DNA from: JASHUC01 sp035606175
GTDB lineage: Bacteria; Pseudomonadota; Gammaproteobacteria; Steroidobacterales; Steroidobacteraceae
NCBI GenBank assembly: GCA_035606175.1
Contig: DATNFW010000013.1
Location: 1-64,000, forward strand
Reading direction: 5' to 3'
Length of the DNA stretch: 64,000 nt
Below, one piece after another: positions 1-8,968 of this stretch; the stretch's first letter is position 1; every line of letters begins with the position of its first letter. The translations under genes were made by a program, and so were the position numbers. The notes beneath the pieces are model-generated. The model ran no database searches. It was not told where the DNA came from and saw nothing but the letters and a program-made list of their open reading frames with translations.

Positions 1-555
1 CGGCAGGTCGATCGAAGTCGGTCCGCCCGCCGCGGCATTGCCGGCAGGCGTCGAGTGCCGGCTGTAGAACTTCGTGTAATTCACGCCGACTCCGAAGTAG
101 GGCCGGAAGCGATGCGTCTCATCGAAGAGTTTGTAATTGAGCAGCAGCGTCGGGCCGAACCAGCGGGCCGTCGAGATCTCCTGGCCGTTGTAGGGCACCG
201 ACCCCAAGTAGGCGGGCCCGCGGGCGATCGTTTTCGCAAGCGGCGGCCAGCCGGCCGCAAGCTCGAGCTCGAAATGCGGCGACAGGCGTCTGACGTACGC
301 GAAATACGGTGTGTACATGTCTTTGACGCGAAGATTCAGCCCCGGCGGCACGAACGGACCGCTCAGATCGTCCGCGCTTACGGCGGAGTGGATGTAGTAC
401 ATGCCGAGGCGGAATTGATTCGGGTGCGCAGCGGCACTGTCGGCGACGTCGCTCGATGAGCCATCGTCGGCCCGCGCGCTCCCAGGCGCCGCGCCGAGCA
501 GCAGCGCAGCCGAGGCGAGCAAGGCGGTGGGGATCGAGAGAAGGCGGGTGAGCAT
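1..555 (-). CDS. ompW: OmpW family outer membrane protein (3' end outside window)
   Basis: Partial gene: the reading frame stays open to base 1, giving at least 185 residues. It starts at ATG 555 with a clear signal peptide (hydrophobic core LASAALLLGAAP, likely cut after SARA). The mature part has OmpW features: a conserved region around NQFRLGMYYIHS, a GSVPYNGQEIS segment, then FGPTLLLNYKLF and FRPYFGVGVNYTKFY. OmpW proteins are small eight-stranded outer membrane beta-barrels with a hydrophobic channel for small molecules. The C-terminal strands lie beyond the window. No operon partner is visible; the next gene upstream on this strand ends 38 bases away. Confidence 0.85.
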   Translation of the reverse strand, partial: MLTRLLSIPTALLASAALLLGAAPGSARADDGSSSDVADSAAAHPNQFRLGMYYIHSAVSADDLSGPFVPPGLNLRVKDMYTPYFAYVRRLSPHFELELAAGWPPLAKTIARGPAYLGSVPYNGQEISTARWFGPTLLLNYKLFDETHRFRPYFGVGVNYTKFYSRHSTPAGNAAAGGPTSIDLP

Positions 556-592
556 GTGGTGAACCCCCGAGCCTGCCGCTCAACTGAGCGGA

Positions 593-2227
593 TCAGAACT
601 GGCTGAAGAAGGCGCGCGCCGCGACCGTGCAGAACGGTGCCACCGTGCCGTGGTACGACGCGATGGCCGCCTGCAATCCCTCGGAGGCGATCTGGCCTTG
701 TAGAGTCTGCTCGAAGCCGGCCTGTACGGGTGCGAACGGGTCGCCCGGTCCGGGCGGCGCATTCACATCGAGCACCGTCACGAGCCCGGTCGGCAGTCCC
801 GTCCAGTAGGCCGCCATCGTGAGCGTATTGAGACCGAAGAACACCGTCGGATCCTCGTCTCCGCCGCAGAGGAGCATCGGACTTGTCGGTGTCCAGAGCG
901 GGATGGGAACGCCGGCCGGGACAGTGCGCATGTCGTTCGTCTTGAGCGCGATGCGCAGCGTGTTCTGAGGATTGACGGCGAGCTGCACGCTGCTCGGCGG
1001 GGGAATCTGCGGCGGCTGCATCTGCAGCTGCGGCGCCTGCGTCGCCCCATCGGGATTGAGAGCGGCATCCGCCGCGTAAGCCACCCGATAGTCGTTGGTG
1101 ACGAGGTTATTCGGGCCGAAGCCGAGCGCGCCCACGGGATTGTTGACGGGGATCGCGAGCGCCTGTGTGAGCAGCGGATTGCCGGGCACGACCGGTGTCG
1201 TGCTGCTGAAGATCGCCGTCTGCGGGAGCTTGCCCTCCTGGAAGAGCGTCCCAATGGGAGTCGCACTCGGCAGGAGCGATTGGATGTTCGCCGCGTACTG
1301 CGGCTCGTAGATGTCGGTCGTGTTCTGATAGATGTTGCCGTAGGCTTGCTGGTAGCTCGCGGTCACGAGCGGCGCGAAAATGGTGGCACCGATCGGTACG
1401 TTGCCGAAGAATTCCGCATCGAACTCCGCCTCGAGCGCGTACGGCCCGGACATCGGCGCCGAAGCCGTCACGTGCGAGACTGCCGAAGAGCACGTAACGG
1501 GTGGCGCGCACGCCAGCGCGAGCGCCCGCACCGTGGCCATCGCGACGTAGCCGCCCTCGGAGTACCCCGTCACGAACAGCTTTCCGCCGTCCGTGGTTTG
1601 CGGCGTGAAGGAGTGTGGCAGCGCGGCGCGCGCGGCAGCGAGCGCGTCGATCATGTCCTTCGACTGTTGATCCGCATTGAGAAACGGATGGTAGGGGAGA
1701 GTCGAAGTATCGTAGCCCGCGTAGTTCGGCGCGACGACGATGTAGCCCTGCGCGGCGAACACGGCGGCAACGAGAGCGCCCTCGGTATTCGCCGGGTTCG
1801 TCACGTCCGCAATGTTGTAGGTCTTGTCCGGCGTCGTGCCGTGCGCGTAGAGCACGATCGGGCGCCCGCCCGAGCAGCTGGCGGCGCCGGTCGGCACCAT
1901 CAGCGCTCCGGACGCTGTCGCAGGCTCCCCTTTGGCTCCAACGGTCCAATATTGGAACTCGTAGAAATCGACGCCGCAGGCGGGCTGGCCGGCGAGAACA
2001 AGGAGCTGCTCTCCGGAGGGGGATGCGCCGAGCTGCTGCGCGAAGGCGGCGGCATCGAGCGAGGCGATGCGAAGCGGCGGGTCTTCGATCAGCGTGCCGC
2101 GCGCGTTGCTCGTCGCCATCGTCGCCGCTGGTGAATCCGAACCGCAGCCCGAGAGCAGCGCGACGGCCAGCCCCGCGCAGAGAATGCCCATGCTGGTTGC
2201 GCGGAGCACGCGTGTTCTTCTTTCCAT
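593..2227 (-). CDS. Secreted lipoprotein alpha/beta hydrolase
   Basis: A 544-residue protein. ATG 2227 is preferred over the longer frame because GGGGAGG lies just upstream and a lipoprotein signal follows at once (LLSGC, Cys at residue 28), so it should be lipid-anchored. Residues 120-240 show an alpha/beta-hydrolase core: an HGT oxyanion region near 129 and the nucleophile elbow GYSEGG with Ser near 223. The later segment has a possible acid (GGDEDPTVF). It resembles secreted lipase/esterase-like hydrolases; the substrate is unknown. It is divergent from the histidine kinase at 2362. Confidence 0.75.
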   Translation of the reverse strand: MERRTRVLRATSMGILCAGLAVALLSGCGSDSPAATMATSNARGTLIEDPPLRIASLDAAAFAQQLGASPSGEQLLVLAGQPACGVDFYEFQYWTVGAKGEPATASGALMVPTGAASCSGGRPIVLYAHGTTPDKTYNIADVTNPANTEGALVAAVFAAQGYIVVAPNYAGYDTSTLPYHPFLNADQQSKDMIDALAAARAALPHSFTPQTTDGGKLFVTGYSEGGYVAMATVRALALACAPPVTCSSAVSHVTASAPMSGPYALEAEFDAEFFGNVPIGATIFAPLVTASYQQAYGNIYQNTTDIYEPQYAANIQSLLPSATPIGTLFQEGKLPQTAIFSSTTPVVPGNPLLTQALAIPVNNPVGALGFGPNNLVTNDYRVAYAADAALNPDGATQAPQLQMQPPQIPPPSSVQLAVNPQNTLRIALKTNDMRTVPAGVPIPLWTPTSPMLLCGGDEDPTVFFGLNTLTMAAYWTGLPTGLVTVLDVNAPPGPGDPFAPVQAGFEQTLQGQIASEGLQAAIASYHGTVAPFCTVAARAFFSQF

Positions 2228-2361
2228 GCCCGGCCTCCCCATTCGCGTCGAGCCGCCGCGGCAGCCCCGCCTGGCGGGTCCGCGGCCTCGAGTGCAAAGA
2301 ATAGCATTCCCCATGCGGCGCGTGGACGGCTGCGCGCCGAGCGGCTTATCCTCGCAGCACG

Positions 2362-3903
2362 ATGAACTTACCCGAGTCCGACGGCCTCTCCCAGGAGCTC
2401 CTCTCGCAGCTCCTGCGGCTCTCGCACGATGCGATCTTCGTGTGGCGCCAGGGCGGGGCCATCGAGTTCTGGAACCAGGGCGCCGAGGAGCTCTACGGTT
2501 ATACGGCGAGCGAGGCGCTCGGCCGGCGCCCCGTCGAGCTGCTCGCCTCGGAGCCGCTCGCAGGCCGTGCCGAGATCATGTGCTCGCTCCGCGAGGCGCG
2601 GCAGTGGACCGGGGAGCTCCGTCACCGCTGCCGCGACGGGCGGGAAGTCACCGTCTCTTCGCGCATGCAGGTCGTGCGCGATGCGCAGGGCATCGAGCTA
2701 GTGCTCGAGAGCAATCGCGACGTGACCGAGGCGAAGCGCGCGGAGCGCGCCCGCGGCGAGACCGAGCAGCGCTTGCGCATCGCGCTCGATTCCTCCGACG
2801 TGAGCTTCGGCATTTTCACGGCGATTCGGGATGCGAGCTCGCGCATCGTCGATTTCCGCTGGACGTACGTCAACCGAGCGAATTGCCGCCTGCTCAACCG
2901 CCCTCCGGAGGCGCTGCTCGGCCGTCCGGTTCGCGAGGTGCTGCCGCAGGGCTGGGCGCCCCCCGGACTCTTCGATGCGTTCTGCCGCGCGGTCGAGACG
3001 GGCACCCCGCAGCAGCTCGACCTCGAGCCCGGTCCGAATGGCATCACGCACTGGTTTCACAACGTCGTGGAGCGGTTCGGCGACGGGGTCGCCGTCTGGT
3101 TCACGGATGTATCCGACCTCAAGCGGTCGGAGCAGGCACTGCGCGATGCGGACCGTCGCAAGGACGAGTTTCTCGCGACTCTCGCGCATGAGCTGCGCAA
3201 TCCGCTCGCCCCGATTCGCAACGGGCTCGCAATCCTGAAGCTCGCCGTGCCGATGCAGGGCACTGCCAAGCGTACGATCGAGATGATGGAGCGGCAGCTC
3301 ACGCACCTGGTGCGGTTGATCGACGATCTGCTCGATGTGAGCCGGATCACCCGAGGAAAGATGGCGTTGCGTATGCGCCGGGTCTCGATCCACGAGGTGC
3401 TTGCCGGCTCGCTCGAGTCGCGCCGGGGACTCCTCGATGCGAAGCGGCTCGGGTTCGATGCGCGCATCGGCTCCGAGCCGCTCGAGGTCCACGGCGATCC
3501 GGATCGCCTCATGCAGGTGTTCTCGAATCTGCTCTCGAATGCGATCAACTACACCGAAAGCGGCGGCCGCATCACACTCGAAGCGGGTTGCGAGGACGGC
3601 CATGCGGTCGTCACGGTATCGGACACCGGCATCGGCATTCCTCCCGGCGCGCTCGCGAGCGTCTTCGAGATGTTCTCGCAGCTGCACGCGGGCGCGCAGG
3701 GCGAGGCCGGACTGGGTATCGGGCTCGCGCTCGTGCGCCAGCTCGTGCAGATGCACGGTGGGAGCGTCGAGGCGATGAGCGAGGGCGCAGGCCGCGGCAG
3801 CACGTTCATCGTGCGCCTGCCGCTCATCGAGCCCGCGGACAGGGCGAGCCGGGCCGCGCAGGATGAGTCCCTGATGCCGGGCACCGCAGCTTCGACTTAC
3901 TGA
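2362..3903 (+). CDS. PAS-domain sensor histidine kinase
   Basis: A 513-residue soluble kinase with no obvious membrane segments. Domains in order: PAS (about 15-125, with YGYTASEALGR), a second PAS-like sensor region (about 135-255), HisKA with phosphorylated His at residue 276 in AHELRNPL, and HATPase (N box NLLSNAINYT from 389, DTGIG from 421, GLGIGLAL from 450). It ends soon after the ATPase with no receiver domain. The region resembles the N-terminal part of PAS hybrid kinases whose receiver is normally fused, so the partner is probably elsewhere. No response regulator adjoins it. The signal is unknown; a cytoplasmic redox or ligand cue is inferred from the PAS domains. Confidence 0.88.
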   Translation: MNLPESDGLSQELLSQLLRLSHDAIFVWRQGGAIEFWNQGAEELYGYTASEALGRRPVELLASEPLAGRAEIMCSLREARQWTGELRHRCRDGREVTVSSRMQVVRDAQGIELVLESNRDVTEAKRAERARGETEQRLRIALDSSDVSFGIFTAIRDASSRIVDFRWTYVNRANCRLLNRPPEALLGRPVREVLPQGWAPPGLFDAFCRAVETGTPQQLDLEPGPNGITHWFHNVVERFGDGVAVWFTDVSDLKRSEQALRDADRRKDEFLATLAHELRNPLAPIRNGLAILKLAVPMQGTAKRTIEMMERQLTHLVRLIDDLLDVSRITRGKMALRMRRVSIHEVLAGSLESRRGLLDAKRLGFDARIGSEPLEVHGDPDRLMQVFSNLLSNAINYTESGGRITLEAGCEDGHAVVTVSDTGIGIPPGALASVFEMFSQLHAGAQGEAGLGIGLALVRQLVQMHGGSVEAMSEGAGRGSTFIVRLPLIEPADRASRAAQDESLMPGTAASTY

Positions 3904-3956
3904 CCGCGCCGCTCGCCCGCGCGTCCGCTCGCGCGCGTGTCTGCTCATCCGCGGGC

Positions 3957-4355
3957 TCAGCGTATCAACCACGCGAGCGGCCCGAGCGGACTGTGGCTCA
4001 CCGCGATCGACACGACTATCGCGAATGTGGCGAGCGCGCCGATCAGGCACAGGAGCTTCCCGGACCGCGTGCGCGCGCGCTTGAGCGCGAACATTCCGAG
4101 CACGATGTACACCACGACGAAGACGAGCTTCACGGCGAGCCACCCATTCGCAAACATGGCATGCGGCAGAATGGTCGCGAGCGTCGCGCCTGCCACGAGG
4201 AGGATCGTGTCCACGACGTAGCTCAGGTAGCGCGCAGGGGCAGCGCGCGGCCAGCGGGCTCGGAGCTGCACGGCGAGCCCCCGCAGAAGGAAGAAAGCTC
4301 CACTCACCGCAGCGGCGGTCATGTGGACCGCTTTCACATCAGGGTATACGTCCAA
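3957..4355 (-). CDS. SirB2 family inner membrane protein
   Basis: A 132-residue protein with four hydrophobic helices and almost no soluble portion, the usual size for SirB. Family-typical positions include the N-terminal KAVHMTAAAVSGAFFLLRG, the central VVDTILLVAG, and the PHAMFANGWLAVKLVFVV stretch. SirB2 proteins were named from Salmonella invasion-regulation studies and are membrane proteins of uncertain function. The gene is divergent from the BI-1 gene at 4439 with 83 bases between them. Confidence 0.85.
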   Translation of the reverse strand: MDVYPDVKAVHMTAAAVSGAFFLLRGLAVQLRARWPRAAPARYLSYVVDTILLVAGATLATILPHAMFANGWLAVKLVFVVVYIVLGMFALKRARTRSGKLLCLIGALATFAIVVSIAVSHSPLGPLAWLIR

Positions 4356-4438
4356 GGGCTTGATTTTCCGCAGCTCGACCCCATGTGCGCGCGTAGACGG
4401 CCGCGGTTACAATAGGCGTATTCTTCGGAGGAGCAATT

Positions 4439-5155
4439 ATGGCGAATCCCAATCCTTACCCGTACTTCAGGCCGCGGCCCGTCGATGCGGCGGCGGCCGA
4501 TGCGGGTCTGCGCCGCTATCTCGCGCAAGTCTACAACTACATGGCAGGCGGCCTCGTCCTCACGGGGATCACGGCCTACGCGGGCGCGGCGAGCGGATTC
4601 TACACCTCGCTGATCGGCACTCCGTGGTACTGGGTCGTGCTGTTCGCGCCTCTCGCGCTCGTCTTTCTGCTCGGCTACCGCATCGAGCGCATGAGCGTTG
4701 CGACCGCGCAGCTCGTTTACTGGGGCTATGCGGCGCTCTTCGGACTATCGCTCTCGGGTATCTTCTTCATCTATACGCGGGAGAGCATCGGCAGCGTATT
4801 TTTCGTAACGGGCGCGATGTTCGCCGCGACGAGCGTCTACGCGTACACGACTCGTACCGATCTGTCGCGCTTCTCCTCGTTCCTGTTCATGGGGCTGATC
4901 GGCGTCATCATCGCCGCGGTCGTCAACATCTTCCTGCATTCGACCGCTTTGCAGATGACGATTTCGGTGATGGGCGTCATCGTCTTCACGGGGCTCGCCG
5001 CCTATGACACGCAGCGCATTCGCGCGATGTATGTGTACGGTGAGGACGGGGCGATGACCACCAAGAAGTCGATCTACGGCGCACTCGCGCTCTACCTCGA
5101 CTTCGTGAATCTGTTCATCTCGCTTCTGCAGCTGACGGGCGATCGCCGCCGCTAG
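4439..5155 (+). CDS. Bax inhibitor-1 / YccA family membrane protein
   Basis: A 238-residue protein with about seven transmembrane helices after a polar N-terminus. GGAGGAG sits 6 bases before the ATG, the best ribosome site in this part of the window. Typical BI-1 features are the AYDTQRIR motif near residue 200 and the C-terminal ALALYLDFVNLFISLLQL. Family members are calcium-leak or pH-sensing channels or modulate the FtsH protease (YccA); which applies here cannot be seen. It ends in TAG, and the Nramp-type frame continues in the same frame immediately after that stop codon. Confidence 0.9.
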   Translation: MANPNPYPYFRPRPVDAAAADAGLRRYLAQVYNYMAGGLVLTGITAYAGAASGFYTSLIGTPWYWVVLFAPLALVFLLGYRIERMSVATAQLVYWGYAALFGLSLSGIFFIYTRESIGSVFFVTGAMFAATSVYAYTTRTDLSRFSSFLFMGLIGVIIAAVVNIFLHSTALQMTISVMGVIVFTGLAAYDTQRIRAMYVYGEDGAMTTKKSIYGALALYLDFVNLFISLLQLTGDRRR

Positions 5156-5227
5156 GCGGTCGATCTCCCGGGCCGCGCTCAGGCCCCTGCGCCTGCCGCT
5201 CTAACCGCACACTCGGCGGGCTTCCCG

Positions 5228-6535
5228 ATCCTCTGGCCGAAGCGTCTTTGGCGCGCGCTCGGGCCCGGCCTCACGACCGGCGCCGCCGACGATGACCCGA
5301 GCGGCATCGCGACCTACTCCCAGGCCGGCGCGCAGTTCGGCTACGCGCTTACCTGGACCGTTCTCCTCACGCTGCCCTTCATGGTGGCGATCCAGATGGT
5401 GAGCGCCGTCATCGGCGCGCGCACGCGGCGCGGCCTCGCCTCCAGCATTGCTCAGCGCTTTCCCCGCTCGGTGGTCTACGGGCTCGTTCTGCTTCTCGTC
5501 GTCGCGAACACCCTCAACATCGCTGCCGACCTCGCCGCAATGGGCGCCTCGCTCCACCTGGTCGTCGGCGGCGCTGCGCTTGCGTATTCGATCGTTTTGG
5601 GGCTCGCGTGTCTCGGTGCGGAGATCGTGGTGCCGTATCACCGCTATGCGGGGTATCTCAGAATCCTGACACTCGTCCTGCTCGTGTATGTCATTGCGGC
5701 GCTGACGCTGCATATTCCCTGGGGTCGCGTCGCTGTCGCAACGTTCGCGCCGTCGATTGCGCTCGATCGGGACCTGATGCTCACCATCGTGGCCGTTTTC
5801 GGCACGACGATCAGTCCTTACCTCTTTTTCTGGCAGGCCTCTCAGGAGGCGGAGGAGCAGCGGCTCCGCAACCCGGGAGCCAAACGGCCCGCGGCGTCCC
5901 GCTCCGCCGCTCGAAGCCCGGCGGACTCGGCGCGTGGCGCAGAGGAGACCGAGGCGCGCTACCGGCGCATATCGCTCGATACGTGGACCGGGATGGCTCT
6001 TTCAAATGTGATCGCTTTTTGCATCATCGCGACGACCGCCGCAACCCTGCACGCGCGCGGGATCACGCACATCGAAACCGCGGCACAGGCGGCAGAGGCT
6101 TTGCGACCTGTGGCGGGCGAGCTCACCTTCCTCTTATTCGCCGCGGGCATCGTTGGGACCGGGCTGCTAGCCGTACCGGTGCTCGCAGGCTCAGCCGCCT
6201 ACGCCGTGGCGGACGCGGCGGGGTTGCGCGGCAGCCTCGAGCTGCCCGCGCGCAGCGCCCGAGGCTTCTACGGAATCATCGCGACCGCGACCCTCGGCGG
6301 CGCAGCGCTCGCGGCGACGAAAGTCAATGTCGTCGCGATGCTCTTCTGGGCGGCGGTCGTCAATGGGTTGGTGGCCGTGCCGATCATGATCGCGATGATG
6401 GTGCTCGTTTCCGGGCGCATCGGCGCGAAGTCCTTTCCCCTTCCAGCCTGGCTGCGCGCGCTCGGGTGGATTGCCACCCTGATCATGGCAATCGCCGCCG
6501 TCGCGCTCGTCGGCTCATTGCTCCACAGTCAGTGA
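5228..6535 (+). CDS. Nramp-related divalent metal transporter, no canonical start codon
   Basis: The frame is open from 5156 to the stop at 6535. The residues before the first ATG (5381) encode the conserved first helix region (LGPGLTTGAADDDPSGIATY), which carries the family's metal-binding signature in DPSG form, so a start at 5381 would give a broken transporter. Between 5156 and 5381 there is no in-frame ATG, GTG or TTG; I place the start at the ATC at 5228 only as a rare table-11 possibility. About 11 membrane segments follow, with a charged insert near residues 210-240. The usual MPH of helix 6 is absent (AVPVLAGSAAY), as in Nramp-related groups that need not transport manganese. See the findings. 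Confidence 0.72.
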   Translation: MLWPKRLWRALGPGLTTGAADDDPSGIATYSQAGAQFGYALTWTVLLTLPFMVAIQMVSAVIGARTRRGLASSIAQRFPRSVVYGLVLLLVVANTLNIAADLAAMGASLHLVVGGAALAYSIVLGLACLGAEIVVPYHRYAGYLRILTLVLLVYVIAALTLHIPWGRVAVATFAPSIALDRDLMLTIVAVFGTTISPYLFFWQASQEAEEQRLRNPGAKRPAASRSAARSPADSARGAEETEARYRRISLDTWTGMALSNVIAFCIIATTAATLHARGITHIETAAQAAEALRPVAGELTFLLFAAGIVGTGLLAVPVLAGSAAYAVADAAGLRGSLELPARSARGFYGIIATATLGGAALAATKVNVVAMLFWAAVVNGLVAVPIMIAMMVLVSGRIGAKSFPLPAWLRALGWIATLIMAIAAVALVGSLLHSQ

Positions 6536-7548
6536 TAGCCGATGTCGGCTCGCACCTTGCCGCGGAACACCCAGTACGACCAGCCGGAGTACATGAGGAT
6601 GATCGGCAGCAGGAACAGCGTGCCGACGAGTAGAAAGACCTGGGTGCTCGGGGCGGAGGCGGCCTGCCACATGGAGTAGTGGTGCGGGACGATCATCGGC
6701 CAGAGGCTGATGGCGATCCCGCTGTAGGAGAGCACGAAGAGACCAATTCCGGCGAGGAAGGGTGAGAGGTCGGAGGAGGGCCGTGCGAGGGCTCGCCACG
6801 CCCAGTATGCGAGCACCACCGTCAGGATCGGCACCGGGATGAAGATCGCGATGTCGGGCCACGTGAACCAGCGCTGCTCGATATCGCGATCGAGCAAGGG
6901 CGTCCACGCGCTCACGACGGCGATCGCGATCAACACGCCGATGAGGGCGCGACGGCCCATGCGGCGCGCCCACTCCTGCAGGGCTCCCTCGGTCTTGAGG
7001 ATGAGCCAGCCCGCGCCGATCAATCCGTAGCCGAAGAGCAGCGCGAATCCGGTGAAGATCGAGAACGGTGTGAAGCAGTCGAGCGAGGTTCCGGCAAAGC
7101 GTCCTGCCTCCACCTGATAGCCCTGGATGTAGGAGCCGATGACGATGCCCTGCGCGAAAGTTGCGATGGTCGAGCCGTACGAGAACGCGTGATCCCAGAA
7201 GGTGCGGTGCGGCGCGTCCTTGTAGCGGAACTCGAAGGCGACGCCGCGGAACACGAGCGCGAGCAGCATCACGAGCACGGGGAAATACACGGCCGGCAGG
7301 ATGATCGCGAAGGCGAGCGGGAAAGCTGCGTAGAGCGCAAGTCCGCTCAGCACCAGCCACGTCTCATTGCCGTCCCAGATCGGCGCGATCGAGTTCATGA
7401 TGAGACTGCGCGCCTGCGGATCGCGGGCGAAGCCATAGAGAATGCCCACCCCGAGGTCGAAACCGTCGAGCAGAACGTAGAGGAACAGGCCGAGGGCCAG
7501 CAGGAAAATCCATGCGGGCACGAAATCCGGGATCAGTGCCGGCACCAT
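6529..7548 (-). CDS. cydB: Cytochrome bd (CIO-type) ubiquinol oxidase subunit II
   Basis: A 339-residue integral membrane protein with 8-9 helices. Family motifs include the N-terminal LLDGFDLGVG, the PIWDGNETWLV segment and FRGVAFEFR. Subunit II stabilises the haem-binding subunit I in quinol oxidases that reduce oxygen without pumping protons. ATG 7548 overlaps the cydA stop by one base (TGATG), so translation should be coupled. The last 7 bases overlap the convergent Nramp-type gene. Confidence 0.95.
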   Translation of the reverse strand: MVPALIPDFVPAWIFLLALGLFLYVLLDGFDLGVGILYGFARDPQARSLIMNSIAPIWDGNETWLVLSGLALYAAFPLAFAIILPAVYFPVLVMLLALVFRGVAFEFRYKDAPHRTFWDHAFSYGSTIATFAQGIVIGSYIQGYQVEAGRFAGTSLDCFTPFSIFTGFALLFGYGLIGAGWLILKTEGALQEWARRMGRRALIGVLIAIAVVSAWTPLLDRDIEQRWFTWPDIAIFIPVPILTVVLAYWAWRALARPSSDLSPFLAGIGLFVLSYSGIAISLWPMIVPHHYSMWQAASAPSTQVFLLVGTLFLLPIILMYSGWSYWVFRGKVRADIGYH

Positions 7549-8963
7549 CAGCGCATCTCCGGACCGGGCGCGCCGCGGACATCCGCTGGCTGCAACGCGC
7601 CGATCGGCCTGCCGGGATGACCGCTCTCGATCGCATCCGGTTCGGTGACGGGCGCGGCGGGCCCACGCTGCACGAGCCGGATCATGTGCCGGATCCCGAC
7701 GGGATACATGATGAGATACACGATGGCGTAGCCCGCGAAGGATAGCGCCACGTCGATGCCCGTGAGCGAGGGTGACACCGAATCGGCCGTGCGCATCAGC
7801 CCATAGACGGTCCACGGCTGACGGCCGACCTCCGTCGTCGTCCAACCGGCGATCACTGCGAGGAAGCCGATCGGTGCCGCGAATTCGCACGCCCGCAGGA
7901 ACACGGTCGAGCTGAAGAGCCTCCCCTTGAGGCGCACCCACCAGCTCCAGGCGATGAGCGCGAGCATGAGAACCCCGAGCCCGACCATGATACGAAAGCC
8001 GAAGAACGGAAAAGCGACGGGCGGGCGCTCATCACGCGGCCAATCCTTCAGGCCGCGCACGAGCCCGTTCGGATCGTGAGTGAGGATGAGACTGCCGAGA
8101 TCGGGAATCGCGATCTCATCGTGATTGGTCGCGTGCGCGTCGTCGGGTATCGCAAACAGTATGAGCGGGATGCGCCGCCCGGTATCCCAATGCGCCTCGA
8201 TCGCGGCGAGCTTCGCAGGCTGATACTCGAGGGTGTTGAGACCGTGCATGTCCCCGAGCTCGATTTGCACCGGAACGAGGATCGTGAGCAAACCGAGCGC
8301 CATCTTCATCATCGTGCGCCCTTCGGCCTCGAAGCGGCCCCGCCGCACGTAATGCGCCGCGACCGCGAGGACGACGAAAGCCGTCGTGATGTAGAACGCG
8401 ACGACCGTATGCGCGAGCCGGTAGGGAAAAGACGGATTGAAAATGATCGCGAGCCAGTTCGTCGGGAAAAATCGCCCGTTCACGAGCTGGTACCCGGCCG
8501 GGGTCTGCATCCAACTGTTGGTCGCGAGGATCCAGAACGAGGAGAGGAGGGTTCCACCCGCGACCGCGAGCGCCGCGATGAGATGCATCCAACCCGGGAC
8601 GAGCTTGCGCCCGAAGAGCAGCACGCCGAGGAATGCCGACTCGAGAAAGAACGCCATCAGCACCTCGTACGACATGAGGGGCGAGATGATGTTCGCGGTC
8701 GCGTAGGAGAAGCGGCTCCAGTTCGTGCCGAACTGGAACGGCATGATGATCCCCGAGACGACGCCCATGCCGAAGGAGACGGCGAGCAGCTTCGTCCAAA
8801 AATTCGACAGCGCGAGGTAGACCTCGCGCCGGCGCGTGATGCAGAGGATCTCGAGCACCGCTATGTAGGAGGCGAGCCCGACGGTGAATGCGGGCAGCAG
8901 GATGTGCCAGGCGATCACCCACGCGAACTGCAGTCGCGACAGAATGAGAGCGCTCGCGTTCAC
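7548..8963 (-). CDS. cydA: Cytochrome bd (CIO-type) ubiquinol oxidase subunit I
   Basis: A 471-residue protein starting at GTG 8963, five bases after the pqiB stop. Haem ligands are visible: His20 in AWHILLPAFTVG and the His of AHTVVAFYIT. The quinol-site region GRQPWTVYGLMRTADSVSPS, with a short Q loop, is typical of the cyanide-insensitive (CioA) branch rather than E. coli CydA. Together with cydB it would form a high-affinity terminal oxidase. No small CydX-like frame is evident after cydB. Its position directly behind pqiAB is unusual. Confidence 0.94.
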   Translation of the reverse strand: MNASALILSRLQFAWVIAWHILLPAFTVGLASYIAVLEILCITRRREVYLALSNFWTKLLAVSFGMGVVSGIIMPFQFGTNWSRFSYATANIISPLMSYEVLMAFFLESAFLGVLLFGRKLVPGWMHLIAALAVAGGTLLSSFWILATNSWMQTPAGYQLVNGRFFPTNWLAIIFNPSFPYRLAHTVVAFYITTAFVVLAVAAHYVRRGRFEAEGRTMMKMALGLLTILVPVQIELGDMHGLNTLEYQPAKLAAIEAHWDTGRRIPLILFAIPDDAHATNHDEIAIPDLGSLILTHDPNGLVRGLKDWPRDERPPVAFPFFGFRIMVGLGVLMLALIAWSWWVRLKGRLFSSTVFLRACEFAAPIGFLAVIAGWTTTEVGRQPWTVYGLMRTADSVSPSLTGIDVALSFAGYAIVYLIMYPVGIRHMIRLVQRGPAAPVTEPDAIESGHPGRPIGALQPADVRGAPGPEMR

Positions 8964-8968
8964 GCTGC

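Noticed and set aside
2067..3191. A 374-codon plus-strand frame over the kinase start
   Set aside because: It is another frame of the PAS kinase and the divergent promoter; its protein is Arg/Ala-rich with no domain.
4394..4413. TAGACG/TACAAT as a promoter for the BI-1 gene
   Set aside because: The spacer is only 8 bases, too short for a sigma-70 promoter; the TACAAT alone is weak evidence.
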